Shown here one piece after another: positions 34,608 through 43,304 of a stretch of 64,000 bases of DNA. The stretch lies in contig NZ_AP018558.1 of the NCBI RefSeq assembly GCF_003574215.1, positions 964,001 through 1,028,000 of the forward strand, in the 5' to 3' direction. The position numbers were made by a program, and so were the translations under genes. The notes under the pieces are model-generated. The model was not told the DNA's origin and made no database searches. It saw only the letters and a program-made list of their open reading frames with translations. Positions within the stretch are counted from its first letter, which is position 1; each line of letters starts with the position of its first letter. The DNA is from Hydrogenophilus thermoluteolus. Its GTDB lineage: Bacteria > Pseudomonadota > Gammaproteobacteria > Burkholderiales > Rhodocyclaceae.

Positions 34608-36173
34608 ATGACGCTGCGAACGAAAAAGAAAGCGGTAGCGATCGTGCTGGCATTATGGGTTTTTGGCCATCCCCCGTCGCTTTTCGCGCAAGGGCCAGAA
34701 GCCCTGTATCGTGATCTGTGTGCGCAGTGTCATGGTCGTGACCGTACCGGTGGCTTGGGTCCTGCGCTGTTGCCCGAGAGTGTGGAGCGGCTGCGGTTGC
34801 CGAACGTGGTCGATGTGATCGCGAAGGGGCGCTTGGCAACGCAAATGCCAGCATTTGCTGGGCAACTGACGCCGGAGCAGATCACGTCGCTGGCCCAATG
34901 GCTGAAGACCGCCCCAGCCGAGATCCCGGAATTTACGTTGGCAACGATGCGGGCAACCCACTGGTCGAAACCGGTGTTGCCGCTCGACGGCCCGAAGGAT
35001 GGGGGAGACCGTTGGAACCGTTTCGTGGTGGTCGAGCAAGGTGACCACCATTTGACGGTGCTCGATGGAGAACGATTCCAGGTCTTGGCTCGGCTACGTA
35101 CCCACTACGCCGTGCATGGTGGACCCAAATTTTCACCGGATGGGCGTTTCGTCACGGTTGCCTCTCGAGACGGCTGGGTCGAGAAATTCGACCTCTGGGC
35201 GTTGGAGAAGGTGGCAGAGATCCGCGTCGCGGTCAATACCCGCAACGTCGCGGTCTCCAGCGATGGTTGTTATGTCGCGGTGGCAAACACCCTGCCCGAA
35301 ACCCTCGTGATCTTGGACAGCAACCTGGCACCGATCAAAATCCTGCCTGGGCAAAGTCTTGACCGCAAAGAGCATTCGCGGCTTTCCGCAGTCTATGACG
35401 CGCCGCCACGCAAGAGTTTCATCGTCGCCTTCAAAGAGATGCCCGAGTTGTGGGAAGTGAGTTACGATGAGGCAGCCGAACCGGTTTTCGACGGCTTGGT
35501 CCATGATCACAAAATGGCGGAAGGCTTGGCCGTGCCGGGGTTTCTCCATCCGAAGCGGACCCGTCTTCCCGCGGTACTGGATGACTTCTTCTTTGCGCCG
35601 GGGTACCGCAATCTGATCGGCGCGTCCCGAAGCGGGGAGAGTTTCGTGGTCAATCTCGATGTTCGGCAGGCGATTGCGTCACTGCCACTCGAAGGCATGC
35701 CCCATTTGGGGTCGGGCATTACGTTCGAGTACGCCGGTCGGCGGGTCATGGCAACCACCAATTTGCGCCGTGCCGAACTTTCGGTGATCGACCTCGATCG
35801 GTGGGCGTTGGTGAAATCGGTACCGCTTTGTGGTCCGGGCTTTTTCGTCCGAAGCCATGAAAAGAGCCGGTATCTCTTCGTCGATTCGATGATGGCGCCG
35901 AACTGTCGCGATACCCTCACCGTGATCGACAAAACCACACTAGAAGTCGTCAAAACACTACGCCCGAAACCCGGTAAGACGTTTGCCCACGTGGAATTTA
36001 CCGCTGATGGACGCTATGCGCTGGCGAGTGTGATGGAACCGGCGCCGGATGGCGCGCTTTTGGTGATCGACACCGAGTCGCTCGAGGTGGTGCGTGAGAT
36101 TCCGGCGCACAAGCCGATCGGGAAATACAACGCCTGGAACAAGGTGCATCGTTCCGAAGGAACCAGTTGGTGA
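34608..36173 (+). CDS. nirN: NirN: periplasmic c-type cytochrome, dihydro-heme d1 dehydrogenase
   Basis: A 521-residue paralogue of NirS with a signal peptide, heme c site CAQCH (Cys38) and a d1-type propeller with AVHGGPKFSPDGRFV, VANTLPETLVILD and the C-terminal HKPIGKYNAWNKV. NirN performs the last dehydrogenation of dihydro-heme d1 and can hand the cofactor to NirS. The stop overlaps the start of norE (GTGA). Confidence 0.93.
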   Translation: MTLRTKKKAVAIVLALWVFGHPPSLFAQGPEALYRDLCAQCHGRDRTGGLGPALLPESVERLRLPNVVDVIAKGRLATQMPAFAGQLTPEQITSLAQWLKTAPAEIPEFTLATMRATHWSKPVLPLDGPKDGGDRWNRFVVVEQGDHHLTVLDGERFQVLARLRTHYAVHGGPKFSPDGRFVTVASRDGWVEKFDLWALEKVAEIRVAVNTRNVAVSSDGCYVAVANTLPETLVILDSNLAPIKILPGQSLDRKEHSRLSAVYDAPPRKSFIVAFKEMPELWEVSYDEAAEPVFDGLVHDHKMAEGLAVPGFLHPKRTRLPAVLDDFFFAPGYRNLIGASRSGESFVVNLDVRQAIASLPLEGMPHLGSGITFEYAGRRVMATTNLRRAELSVIDLDRWALVKSVPLCGPGFFVRSHEKSRYLFVDSMMAPNCRDTLTVIDKTTLEVVKTLRPKPGKTFAHVEFTADGRYALASVMEPAPDGALLVIDTESLEVVREIPAHKPIGKYNAWNKVHRSEGTSW

Positions 36174-36777
36174 CTGGGGAACAACCCGTCGCAACGCAAA
36201 AGGCCCTCTATCCGCCGGGTGACTTGGCGATCTGGTTCTTCATTTTTGCCGAGTTGAGCGCGTTTTTTGCCCTTTTCGTCACCTATGCGGCGAGTTATCG
36301 CGGTCACTATGAACTCTTTGCGACGATGCAACAAACCCTGGATCCGGAGTGGGGGCGGTGAATACGGTTTTGCTTCTGGTGGGCAGTTGGGCGGTTGCCC
36401 GGGGCGTGGTGGCAGCAGAGTCGTTGCCGCAACAAAAAGCAGCGCGCCCGGTGGGCGCATGGTTGCTTGTCGCGACCCTCTGTGGGGTGGGATTCCTGGT
36501 CAGCAAAGGGGTGGAATATGCCGCGAAATATCGCGCCGGGATCGACCTCGACACCAACCTCTTTTATACCTTCTACTATTCGCTGACCGCTTTTCACGCT
36601 ATGCATGTGGTGTTGGGGGTCGTGATCTTGACGATCGTCACGGTGAAAGCAGCGCGTGGGGCGTACCACATGGGCGCAACGGTGGGGATCGAGACCGCAG
36701 CCAGTTATTGGCATATGGTTGATCTGGTATGGCTTATCCTCTTTCCGCTCCTTTACCTTCTGGCGATTCCGGCATGA
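36170..36777 (+). pseudogene. norE: norE-like (cytochrome c oxidase subunit III family) with a one-base frameshift
   Basis: Two overlapping frames together encode one COX3-family protein of about 200 residues. The first (GTG 36170 to TGA 36361) has ALYPPGDLAIWFFIFAELSAFFALFVTYA. The second continues from about 36349 with VNTVLLLVGSWAVARGVVAAE, LFYTFYYSLTAFHAMHVVLGV and YWHMVDLVWLILFPLLYLL. They differ by one base at a run of five G (36351-36355); a sixth G would restore ...DPEWGAVNT... So this is a frameshift mutation, a homopolymer sequencing error or, less likely, two coupled genes (the second could start at GTG 36349). NorE assists NO reductase activity but is often dispensable. Confidence 0.75.
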
Positions 36778-37073
36778 AAAACGCGAAGAAAAACCCTGCA
36801 GTAGCAAAGCGCAGTCGCCTGATCGATGTCACCGCGCTGGTCTTACTTGTCGCCACGGTGGGAGCTGCCGCCCTGAGCGAATGGGGGCGGCATCAGGTTG
36901 CTGGCGAATGGCTCTCGCACCTCCTCTTACTCTTGGCGGTGGGTAAAGGGTTGGCGGTGGTCGATGTCTTCATGGACCTTCGTTCGGTAGTGTGGCGTTG
37001 GCGGGGACTGATCTGGGCATGGGTAGCCGGTGTCGTCGCCATTTGCGGCGTACTGATCCTGGGCAAAAGCTGA
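36774..37073 (+). CDS. norF: NorF-like small membrane protein (cytochrome c oxidase subunit IV family)
   Basis: A 99-residue protein with three hydrophobic segments (about 19-36, 45-64 and 78-97) typical of the COX4/prokaryotic NorF family. Its ATG overlaps the stop of the norE frame. In other denitrifiers norE and norF are adjacent and support full NO reductase activity. The symbol rests on position and topology more than on strong motifs. Confidence 0.65.
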   Translation: MKNAKKNPAVAKRSRLIDVTALVLLVATVGAAALSEWGRHQVAGEWLSHLLLLLAVGKGLAVVDVFMDLRSVVWRWRGLIWAWVAGVVAICGVLILGKS

Positions 37074-37108
37074 GAGCGTTTGTGTATTGTGTGTTGTAGG
37101 AGGAACCC

Positions 37109-37282
37109 ATGTTTGAGTTTCTTTTCAGGAGAAAGAGTGCGGGTCAGATGCAGCCTAAGCAATCCGAACCGCAGCTGCATCAAGGGACAGCGCCAGGTAC
37201 TCATCTGCACTACGATCCCAGCCTCGTGCCGTCACTGATGGCCGATCACCGCAAGTTATTCGAAATCTTCGGGTGTGCATAA
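37109..37282 (+). pseudogene. Short hemerythrin-like N-terminal fragment, 57 residues
   Basis: A 57-residue frame with an excellent AGGAGG site. After a polar leader, HLHYDPSLVPSLMADHRKLFEIFG resembles the opening helix of hemerythrin-domain proteins found near nor genes, where DHRKLFEIF carries the first iron-ligand His. It then ends with CA-stop, and the norCB terminator begins at once, so the remaining three helices are missing. It is read as a truncated gene; a genuine small protein cannot be excluded because the start signals are intact. Confidence 0.5.
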
Positions 37283-37313
37283 AAAAAGCCCCGGTCGGCA
37301 GTGCCAGCCGGGG
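37281..37313 (-). terminator. Intrinsic terminator of norCB
   Basis: On the reverse strand an inverted repeat at 37289-37313 (CCCCGG paired with CCGGGG, with further inner pairs) is followed by seven T (37281-37287). It lies 32 bp after the norB stop. Confidence 0.85.
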
Positions 37314-37344
37314 TCAATTCCCACGATAGGAGAGCCCAACTCGG

Positions 37345-38748
37345 TTATGCCGACGCCTCTTGGGCGAGCGGTCGATATTCGGGTGAACCTTCCACGCCTT
37401 TGAAGAAGCTGGTGATGTAGGCGAGCAGGCCGGCGAAGAACGCGACGCCCGCGATCACGCGCAACCAGTAGAAGAGCGCGAGTTGCTCTTGCACCTCCAT
37501 GAAGGGGAGCGGATTCGCGCCCATGCGTTGCAGCCACACTTGGAGGATCCCCGCGGCGGTGAGGAAGAGCGCGATGAAGGTCATCGAGATGGTCATCACC
37601 CAGAATCCCCACATCTCGAGCACTTGCGAACGGTTGCCGTTGGCTTCGCGACCGTTCAATTTCGGCCAGACGTAGGAGATCATGGTCAGCACCACCATCG
37701 CGTACGCCCCGTAGAAAGCCAGGTGACCGTGCGACGGGGTGATTTGTGTGCCGTGGGTGTAGTAATTGACGGGTGAGAGGGTATGGAGGAATCCCCAAAC
37801 ACCCGCGCCCAGGAAGGCCATCACACCCGTTCCCAGCGCCCAGAGCGTAGCGGCGCGGTTGGGATGGTTCCGCCGCCGACGGTTGACCATGTTGAACGCA
37901 AAGAGGGTCATCGCGAAGAACGGAATCGGTTCGAGCGCGGAGAAGACCGAGCCCCACACTTGCCAGTAGCCCGGTGTGCCGATCCAATAGTAGTGGTGCC
38001 CCGTTCCGATGATGCCGGTGACCAGGGTCAGGGTGATGATCACGTAGAGCCACTTGTCGATCACCTCGCGGTCGACCCCGGTCACTTTGATCAGGACGAA
38101 CGCCAGGATCGCACCCATGATCAATTCCCAGACCCCTTCGACCCAAAGGTGCACGACCCACCACCAGTAGAATTTGTCACGGACGAGGTTATCCGGGTTG
38201 ACGAAGGAGAAAAGGAAGAAGATCGCCAGCCCCCAAAGCCCGAGCAGCAGCACCGAGCTGATCGCGGTTTTACGTCCTTTGAGGAAGGTCATGCTGAGGT
38301 TATATAGGAACGAAAGCGCGACCAAGACGATCCCGATCTTGGTGATCGTCGGTTGCTCCAGGAATTCACGCCCCATCGTCGGCAGGACGTCGTTGCCGGT
38401 CATCTCGGCCAGCTTCGCGTACGGAACCAGCAGATAGCCCAATACGGTGAGTGCGGCTGCGACGAGGAAGATCCAGAAGGTGGCGATCGCCAGCTTCGGA
38501 GCATGCAGTTCGCGTTCCGCCTCTTCAGGGACGAGGTAGTAGGCGGCACCCATGAACCCCATCAACAACCAGACGATCAGCGCGTTGGTATGGACCATGC
38601 GCGCCACGTTGAAGGGAATTGCCGGGAAGAGAAAATCGCCGACGACGTACTGAATGCCCATGATCAGGCCAAAGAGCACCTGCGCGACGAAGAGCGCGAT
38701 CGCCGCGACGAAGTAGGGCTTGGCCACCGCTTGTGATTGGTACTTCAT
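37345..38748 (-). CDS. norB: Nitric oxide reductase large subunit, cNor type
   Basis: A 467-residue protein with 12 predicted membrane helices and the cNorB ligand set: His in MVHTNALIVWLL, HLWVEGVWE with the FeB His and Glu, GHHYYWIGTPG for two FeB histidines, and SHGHLAFYGAYAM for the two heme histidines. The extra N-terminal quinol domain of qNor is absent, consistent with the separate NorC. It reduces two NO to N2O in the cytoplasmic membrane. It follows norC on the reverse strand. Confidence 0.97.
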   Translation of the reverse strand: MKYQSQAVAKPYFVAAIALFVAQVLFGLIMGIQYVVGDFLFPAIPFNVARMVHTNALIVWLLMGFMGAAYYLVPEEAERELHAPKLAIATFWIFLVAAALTVLGYLLVPYAKLAEMTGNDVLPTMGREFLEQPTITKIGIVLVALSFLYNLSMTFLKGRKTAISSVLLLGLWGLAIFFLFSFVNPDNLVRDKFYWWWVVHLWVEGVWELIMGAILAFVLIKVTGVDREVIDKWLYVIITLTLVTGIIGTGHHYYWIGTPGYWQVWGSVFSALEPIPFFAMTLFAFNMVNRRRRNHPNRAATLWALGTGVMAFLGAGVWGFLHTLSPVNYYTHGTQITPSHGHLAFYGAYAMVVLTMISYVWPKLNGREANGNRSQVLEMWGFWVMTISMTFIALFLTAAGILQVWLQRMGANPLPFMEVQEQLALFYWLRVIAGVAFFAGLLAYITSFFKGVEGSPEYRPLAQEASA

Positions 38749-38794
38749 GAGAAGGTCCTCCTGATGGATTCGTTATCGGCAAAAGAACGGATCG

Positions 38795-39229
38795 TCAACC
38801 CTCGATGTTGGGCGGCCAGCCGTTGGTATCGATCTCCGAGGCGTAACGGAGGAATTCCACCAACGCGTCGAGCTCTTCCTCGGTGAGGTTGAACTGCGGC
38901 ATTTGGCGCCGCCCCGGTGTGCCGGTCGGTTGTGCCTTGATCCAAGCCTTGATGAACTCAGGACCCCGCCGTTTGTAGACGTTGCCGAGTTCCGGCGCGA
39001 AGTAGGCGCCTTCCCCCAAAAGCGTGTGGCAGCCGATGCAGTTGTTTTCTTCCCAAACCCGTTTGCCTACGGCTACTTGGGGGTTGGCTTCGAGCAACGC
39101 ACGGGCGTCACGCTGCGGCAACGCGCTTTCGGTATGGAACGTCAGCGCGAGAAAGAGCAAAAAAGAAAAAAGGGCGCCGCCATAGAAAATATTGCGGGCC
39201 GTTGTCGTGGAAAAGGTACTACTCATCAT
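38795..39229 (-). CDS. norC: Nitric oxide reductase cytochrome c subunit
   Basis: A 144-residue protein with one N-terminal membrane anchor (about 13-31) and a periplasmic heme c domain with CIGCH (Cys64). GAYFAPELGNVY and RQMPQFNLTEEELDALVEFL are typical of NorC, the Met being the axial ligand. It passes electrons to NorB. AAGGAG lies just before the tandem ATGs at 39229 and 39226. A DNR-type box lies about 70 bp upstream. Confidence 0.95.
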   Translation of the reverse strand: MMSSTFSTTTARNIFYGGALFSFLLFLALTFHTESALPQRDARALLEANPQVAVGKRVWEENNCIGCHTLLGEGAYFAPELGNVYKRRGPEFIKAWIKAQPTGTPGRRQMPQFNLTEEELDALVEFLRYASEIDTNGWPPNIEG

Positions 39230-39272
39230 TTGGCTCCTTGTCACAAAACCCGACAATGGGTTGGCAAGGAGC

Positions 39273-39314
39273 AGTCTAATGATTCGTGCGGAAAGATGCC
39301 TTGACCCGCGTCAA
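39273..39314 (-). promoter_or_regulatory. FNR/DNR-type box and -10 for norCB
   Basis: TTGACCCGCGTCAA at 39301-39314 is a perfect inverted repeat matching TTGAY-N4-RTCAA. TAGACT (reverse of 39273-39278) is centred 32 bp downstream on the reverse strand. The box overlaps the last bases of the upstream SirB-like gene. Confidence 0.75.
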
Positions 39315-39712
39315 TTTATGGCAAAGCGTGGTGTCAGCCAACTGAGTGGGTGGTGGTAGATTGCAGTGCCGACGAGCATCGCAACGCACACCAACGCCAC
39401 GACGCATGCACACCACTGTCCGCGACGTGTCTGCGCGCGTTTGAGCGCAAAGTGCCCTGCGATGATGTAGGCGAGTAACCAAAAGAATTTCGCCGTCAAC
39501 CACGGGGTGATGAAGGGGTATTGGCCGATCATCGCTGCCATTCCGAGCCCAGAAGTCAGCAGTAGGGTGTCGTTGATGTGGGGAAGGACGCGGGCGAGCG
39601 GCGTGTGCAGCCAAGGATGGGAGCGAAGCCTCCAGGTAAAGCGAAGGAGAAACCCTACGATCGTGAGCGTAACGGTGGTGAGATGCAGGTGTTTGAGCAG
39701 AATGTAACTCAT
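39311..39712 (-). CDS. SirB-family small membrane protein
   Basis: A 133-residue protein with four hydrophobic segments and the SirB family pattern: LKHLHLTTVTLTIVGFLLRF, RVLPHINDTLLLTSG and TAKFFWLLAYIIAGHFAL. SirB proteins have no proven biochemical role; conserved His residues suggest heme binding. Its ATG overlaps the stop of the upstream membrane-protein gene, so it is last in the hemerythrin operon. A longer frame upstream is a shadow of that gene. Confidence 0.75.
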   Translation of the reverse strand: MSYILLKHLHLTTVTLTIVGFLLRFTWRLRSHPWLHTPLARVLPHINDTLLLTSGLGMAAMIGQYPFITPWLTAKFFWLLAYIIAGHFALKRAQTRRGQWCACVVALVCVAMLVGTAIYHHPLSWLTPRFAIN

Positions 39713-41031
39713 GACGTAGCGATTTGAGCGGATTCTGTGGGGTCGAGATGTTTCCGTTCCCATTCGTTGAAGAGTTGCCACGCGTGCCAGAGGATGCGCG
39801 CGAGTTGCACTGCCGTGGCAATCACCGCGATGCCCGCAACGCGGCTCATCGGTTCCGGCAGGAAAACGGCGGCGAAAAGAAGCAAAAGCGTTGCCAGCCA
39901 GAGCCAACGCAACCGTTCGCCTTCCTTTTCCGGGGTGATCTTGAGCATCGTCGGCGGAAAACCTTTGCGGTTGGGCATCTGTTGGATGTTGAGCCAGGTA
40001 AGGAAGGGAATGATCTTGATCCACATCGCGCAGATCACCCCGGCGAATCCGCCCCAGAAGACCATGATGCCGACAAGGAATGGAGAAAACTCAGGCAAAG
40101 TGGCACTGGCAAAGGCCATCGCCACGGCAAGACATAGGGCGATCATCGCGCTCCGCCAAAGGTGCCCTGTGGTCTCCCGTTTTTTGCGTTTGCTGCGATC
40201 TTGCAGGGCGAGCGTTTGTGCCGCGAATGCCCACGCCAACCAGCCAACGCCAAGGACTACCCAGAGCGGTGTCTTTTCCGGATGGATGACGCTGAAGATG
40301 AATGTGATGAGTGCGGCTCCCCAGAGCGCAGTGGTGAAGCGCCGGCGCGTGGTGGGGGGATAAACCGGCGTGAGTTGAAACATCGGGACGACGACGAACC
40401 CCACCGTGGCAACCAGCGCCAAGCCCCACAGCCCCCACGCCGCGCTCAGATGCAGCGTAACCCATTGCAGATGGTCGAAAGCGAAATGGTCTGGGGCGAT
40501 GCGCTGAAGGAGGAGCAGTGCACCGAGTGTCAGCGTGAGGCCAAGCCCCGCGGCAACCCAGCGCAGATCGCGGATGCTGTCGGAAAGCGAGGGGATGCGC
40601 AGCAGCAACCACAGGGTGAGGAACGCAACTGGAGCCAGTGCGGCAAGCAGCAACGCGAGCGCAACGCCAGCGAGCGCGTGGGCGACGCTGAGCGAACCGG
40701 TCCAGAGGAAGTGCGCAGCCAACGCCAAGACCCCACCAGCAAAAGCGGCACGCGGCCAGCGGCTTCGACGCCATCGTGGGGGCCAGCTGTGCCCGGAGAG
40801 CACGGGGATGACCTGCATCAATGCGCCGACCATCACCGAACCCATGAAACCGAGCGCAAAAAGGTGGGTGAGCGCCAACGCAGCAGGATGCCAGCGACTC
40901 AAAAAGAGCTCAGATCCTTCGCTGAGGAGCAAAACGCCCGCAAGTACCAGAAAAAAAGGCGCAAGCGCAAACCAACGCATCGGCATCCGGTACGCGGGTG
41001 CGGCTTCGATACGCAGATCGGCGGTCTTCAC
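39709..41031 (-). CDS. Polytopic membrane protein of the denitrification island, NnrS/oxidase-I-like
   Basis: A 440-residue protein with about twelve hydrophobic segments. LTHLFALGFMGSVMVGALMQVIPVLSGH has regularly spaced conserved residues with His at both ends, resembling heme-binding helices of NnrS and heme-copper oxidase subunit I. It lies between DUF2249 and SirB-like genes in an operon led by a hemerythrin gene under a DNR-type box. It is not the same as the NnrS at 26,516. A heme-bearing role in NO handling is inferred. Confidence 0.6.
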   Translation of the reverse strand: MKTADLRIEAAPAYRMPMRWFALAPFFLVLAGVLLLSEGSELFLSRWHPAALALTHLFALGFMGSVMVGALMQVIPVLSGHSWPPRWRRSRWPRAAFAGGVLALAAHFLWTGSLSVAHALAGVALALLLAALAPVAFLTLWLLLRIPSLSDSIRDLRWVAAGLGLTLTLGALLLLQRIAPDHFAFDHLQWVTLHLSAAWGLWGLALVATVGFVVVPMFQLTPVYPPTTRRRFTTALWGAALITFIFSVIHPEKTPLWVVLGVGWLAWAFAAQTLALQDRSKRKKRETTGHLWRSAMIALCLAVAMAFASATLPEFSPFLVGIMVFWGGFAGVICAMWIKIIPFLTWLNIQQMPNRKGFPPTMLKITPEKEGERLRWLWLATLLLLFAAVFLPEPMSRVAGIAVIATAVQLARILWHAWQLFNEWERKHLDPTESAQIATS

Positions 41032-41315
41032 GGAAGGGGTTTCCAGATATGTATTTCAACCGTGCCGTCGCCGTGGTCGTGGCAGGAATAGCGCCAACCC
41101 CATTCGTCCAACGCGTCGAAGAGCGGGAGAGGATGGCGATAGAGCAACAAGCGGATCCACTGGTCAGGGTGCAGCGTCTCTAACGTCTCGATGGTCCGGT
41201 TGAAGGGTTCCGGTGGCAGCCAAGTGCGGGCGTCGATCGTGACACATCCGACTTCGGTAAAGCCGGGCGGAGGTTCCGCCCAAGGCTTGTCGTGCGCTAC
41301 CGCGGGATCACTCAT
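41028..41315 (-). CDS. DUF2249 domain protein
   Basis: A 95-residue protein of the DUF2249 (TusA-like fold) family: VTIDARTWLPPEPFNRTIETLETLHPDQWIRLLLYRHPLPLFDALDEWGW and a final HGDGTVEIHIWK. DUF2249 proteins are found beside hemerythrins and NO-related genes in denitrifiers, but their function is unknown. It overlaps both neighbours by 4 bp, indicating tight coupling. Confidence 0.82.
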   Translation of the reverse strand: MSDPAVAHDKPWAEPPPGFTEVGCVTIDARTWLPPEPFNRTIETLETLHPDQWIRLLLYRHPLPLFDALDEWGWRYSCHDHGDGTVEIHIWKPLP

Positions 41316-41737
41316 ACGGTCTCCTGAAGTTGGGTGACGAATTCGGTGCCCAAGAGTTGGTCACACATCGGGTAGAGCACGTTTTCCTCTTTGAGGTTGT
41401 GCTGCTGATTCATGATGAGTAACGTCTCGACCACACCGCGCAAATTTTCTGCATCGTGTTCGGCGACTGCGGCGTCACCTTCTGCCAGCAGTTCGCGCAT
41501 CTGATCGTGTTCCATGCGCATCACGCGGGTGGGACCTTGCGTGATTCCGCTTTTCGCTTCGAACGCGGGAAAGAGGGTTTCTTCCTCCACCGCAAAGTGG
41601 CGTAAGAGTTCATCGGCGAGCGCCCGCCACGCGGTCGTGATCGCGTCCCAGTCCTCGTTGTCCAGGACGTTTTCCAACTGGGAAAAGAGCGTATCACAAT
41701 GGCGGTGTTCCGCGGTGAGGTGTTCTGCGATCGACAT
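41312..41737 (-). CDS. Hemerythrin domain protein
   Basis: A 141-residue four-helix protein with the diiron ligand pattern of HHE proteins: HLTAEHRHCD, LLRHFAVEEETLFPAFE, RMEHDQMREL and NQQHNLKEENVLYPMCD. It resembles the hemerythrin-like part of YtfE/DnrN-type proteins, but the N-terminal ScdA domain is absent. Likely roles are O2 or NO binding or iron-center repair under nitrosative stress. It is first in a four-gene operon under a DNR-type box; AAGGAG precedes the ATG at 41737. Confidence 0.85.
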   Translation of the reverse strand: MSIAEHLTAEHRHCDTLFSQLENVLDNEDWDAITTAWRALADELLRHFAVEEETLFPAFEAKSGITQGPTRVMRMEHDQMRELLAEGDAAVAEHDAENLRGVVETLLIMNQQHNLKEENVLYPMCDQLLGTEFVTQLQETV

Positions 41738-41775
41738 CTTTTGGCTCCTTGAGAGAGAGCAACATCCTTGAATCG

Positions 41776-41817
41776 ATTTTACAGGGCAAAACCGCGTTCG
41801 ACTATGATTTGCATCAA
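41776..41817 (-). promoter_or_regulatory. FNR/DNR-type box and -10 for the hemerythrin operon
   Basis: On the reverse strand TTGATGCAAATCAT (41804-41817) matches the box at 9 of 10 positions and TAAAAT (reverse of 41776-41781) is centred 32 bp downstream, giving a leader of about 32 nt. Confidence 0.72.
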
Positions 41818-41892
41818 GAAAGCGGAGGGAGTTGGGCGCGATTGGCGTGCGTGCCGGGTAGAATCGCAACAGGATAAAAAAAGGAGAATCGA

Positions 41893-43245
41893 ATGAAGCT
41901 CGCAGTGATCGGAACGGGGTACGTGGGATTGGTGACGGGTGCCTGTTTTGCCGAAATGGGCAACTCGGTTTGGTGCGTCGATATCGACGCAGAGAAGATC
42001 GAGGGGTTGAAGGCGGGGCGGTTGCCGATTTACGAACCCGGACTTGATGAGATCGTCGAGCGCAATGCGCGGGAAGGTAGGTTGCACTTCACCACCCAGC
42101 TTGCGGATGCTGCCAGCGCGTGTGACCTCTTTTTCATTGCGGTAGGCACGCCGCCGCAAGAAGACGGTTCGGCCGACCTGCACCATGTGCTCGCGGTGGC
42201 GCGGCAGATCGGCGCGGTGATCGAACGCGATGCGATCGTCGTCGACAAATCGACCGTCCCAGTGGGCACTGCCGAACTCGTGAAAGCGGAGGTGGAGGCG
42301 GCGCTCGCCGCGCGCGGCAAATCGTTGGCGGTTGCGGTGGTCTCCAACCCTGAGTTCCTCAAAGAGGGTGCGGCGATCGAGGATTTCATGCGTCCCGACC
42401 GCATCGTGGTGGGCACCGACGACGAGCGGGCGCGCTCGGTGATGGCAGAGCTCTACGCGCCGTTCAACCGCAGCCATCAGCGCGTGATCTATATGGGGGT
42501 GCGCGACGCCGAAATGACCAAATACGCGGCCAATGCGATGCTCGCCACCAAAATCAGCTTCATGAACGAGATCGCGACGCTCTGTGAGCAGTACGATGTC
42601 GACGTCGAAAAGGTGCGTATCGGGATCGGGTCTGATTCGCGCATCGGCTACCATTTCATCTACCCAGGCGCGGGTTACGGCGGCTCGTGCTTCCCCAAGG
42701 ATGTCAAAGCGCTCGTGCAGATGGCACGGCGCGTCGGAGTAGAACCGCTCGTGCTCGACGCGGTGGAAGCGCGCAATGCGGCGCAAAAACAGACGTTACT
42801 CAACAAGATCGTCGCGCGTTTCGGTGAATCGCTTGCTGGGCGCACGTTTGGTGTTTGGGGGCTGGCATTCAAGCCGGGCACCGACGACATGCGCGAAGCG
42901 CCGTCGATTCCGCTCATCACGGGGCTCATCGAACGGGGCGCGTGTGTGAAGGCCTACGATCCGGTGGCGATTGCGAACGCTCAGAAGGTATTTCCGCAGG
43001 ATTGGCAAACCGAAGAACGGCTCATTTTCACGACGCACCAGTATGGCGCACTCGAAGGGGCGGATGCGATGGTGCTCGTCACCGAATGGAAGCCGTTCCG
43101 CCACCCTGACTTCGAGGCGGTGAAGCGGTTGCTGAAATCGCCGGCGGTGATCTTTGACGGCCGCAACCAGTACGATCCGGAGGCGCTTGCGCGCGAAGGG
43201 ATCGTCTATTACGGAATCGGACGGCGCAACCGCCTTGCCCAGTGA
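41893..43245 (+). CDS. ugd: UDP-glucose 6-dehydrogenase
   Basis: A 450-residue enzyme with the Rossmann opening VIGTGYVGLVTGACFAEMGN, STVPVGTAE, the catalytic Cys in YGGSCFPKDVKAL and GLAFKPGTDDMREAPS. It oxidises UDP-glucose to UDP-glucuronate for surface polysaccharides. AAAGGAG precedes the ATG. It stands alone here, without glycosyltransferases, between the denitrification island and metY. Confidence 0.95.
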   Translation: MKLAVIGTGYVGLVTGACFAEMGNSVWCVDIDAEKIEGLKAGRLPIYEPGLDEIVERNAREGRLHFTTQLADAASACDLFFIAVGTPPQEDGSADLHHVLAVARQIGAVIERDAIVVDKSTVPVGTAELVKAEVEAALAARGKSLAVAVVSNPEFLKEGAAIEDFMRPDRIVVGTDDERARSVMAELYAPFNRSHQRVIYMGVRDAEMTKYAANAMLATKISFMNEIATLCEQYDVDVEKVRIGIGSDSRIGYHFIYPGAGYGGSCFPKDVKALVQMARRVGVEPLVLDAVEARNAAQKQTLLNKIVARFGESLAGRTFGVWGLAFKPGTDDMREAPSIPLITGLIERGACVKAYDPVAIANAQKVFPQDWQTEERLIFTTHQYGALEGADAMVLVTEWKPFRHPDFEAVKRLLKSPAVIFDGRNQYDPEALAREGIVYYGIGRRNRLAQ

Positions 43246-43304
43246 GGTGCGTCCCGAATAGGCCGCTGGTTGTGTGCAAAGTCCGGTAAGCGGTCGTGGT
43301 GATG

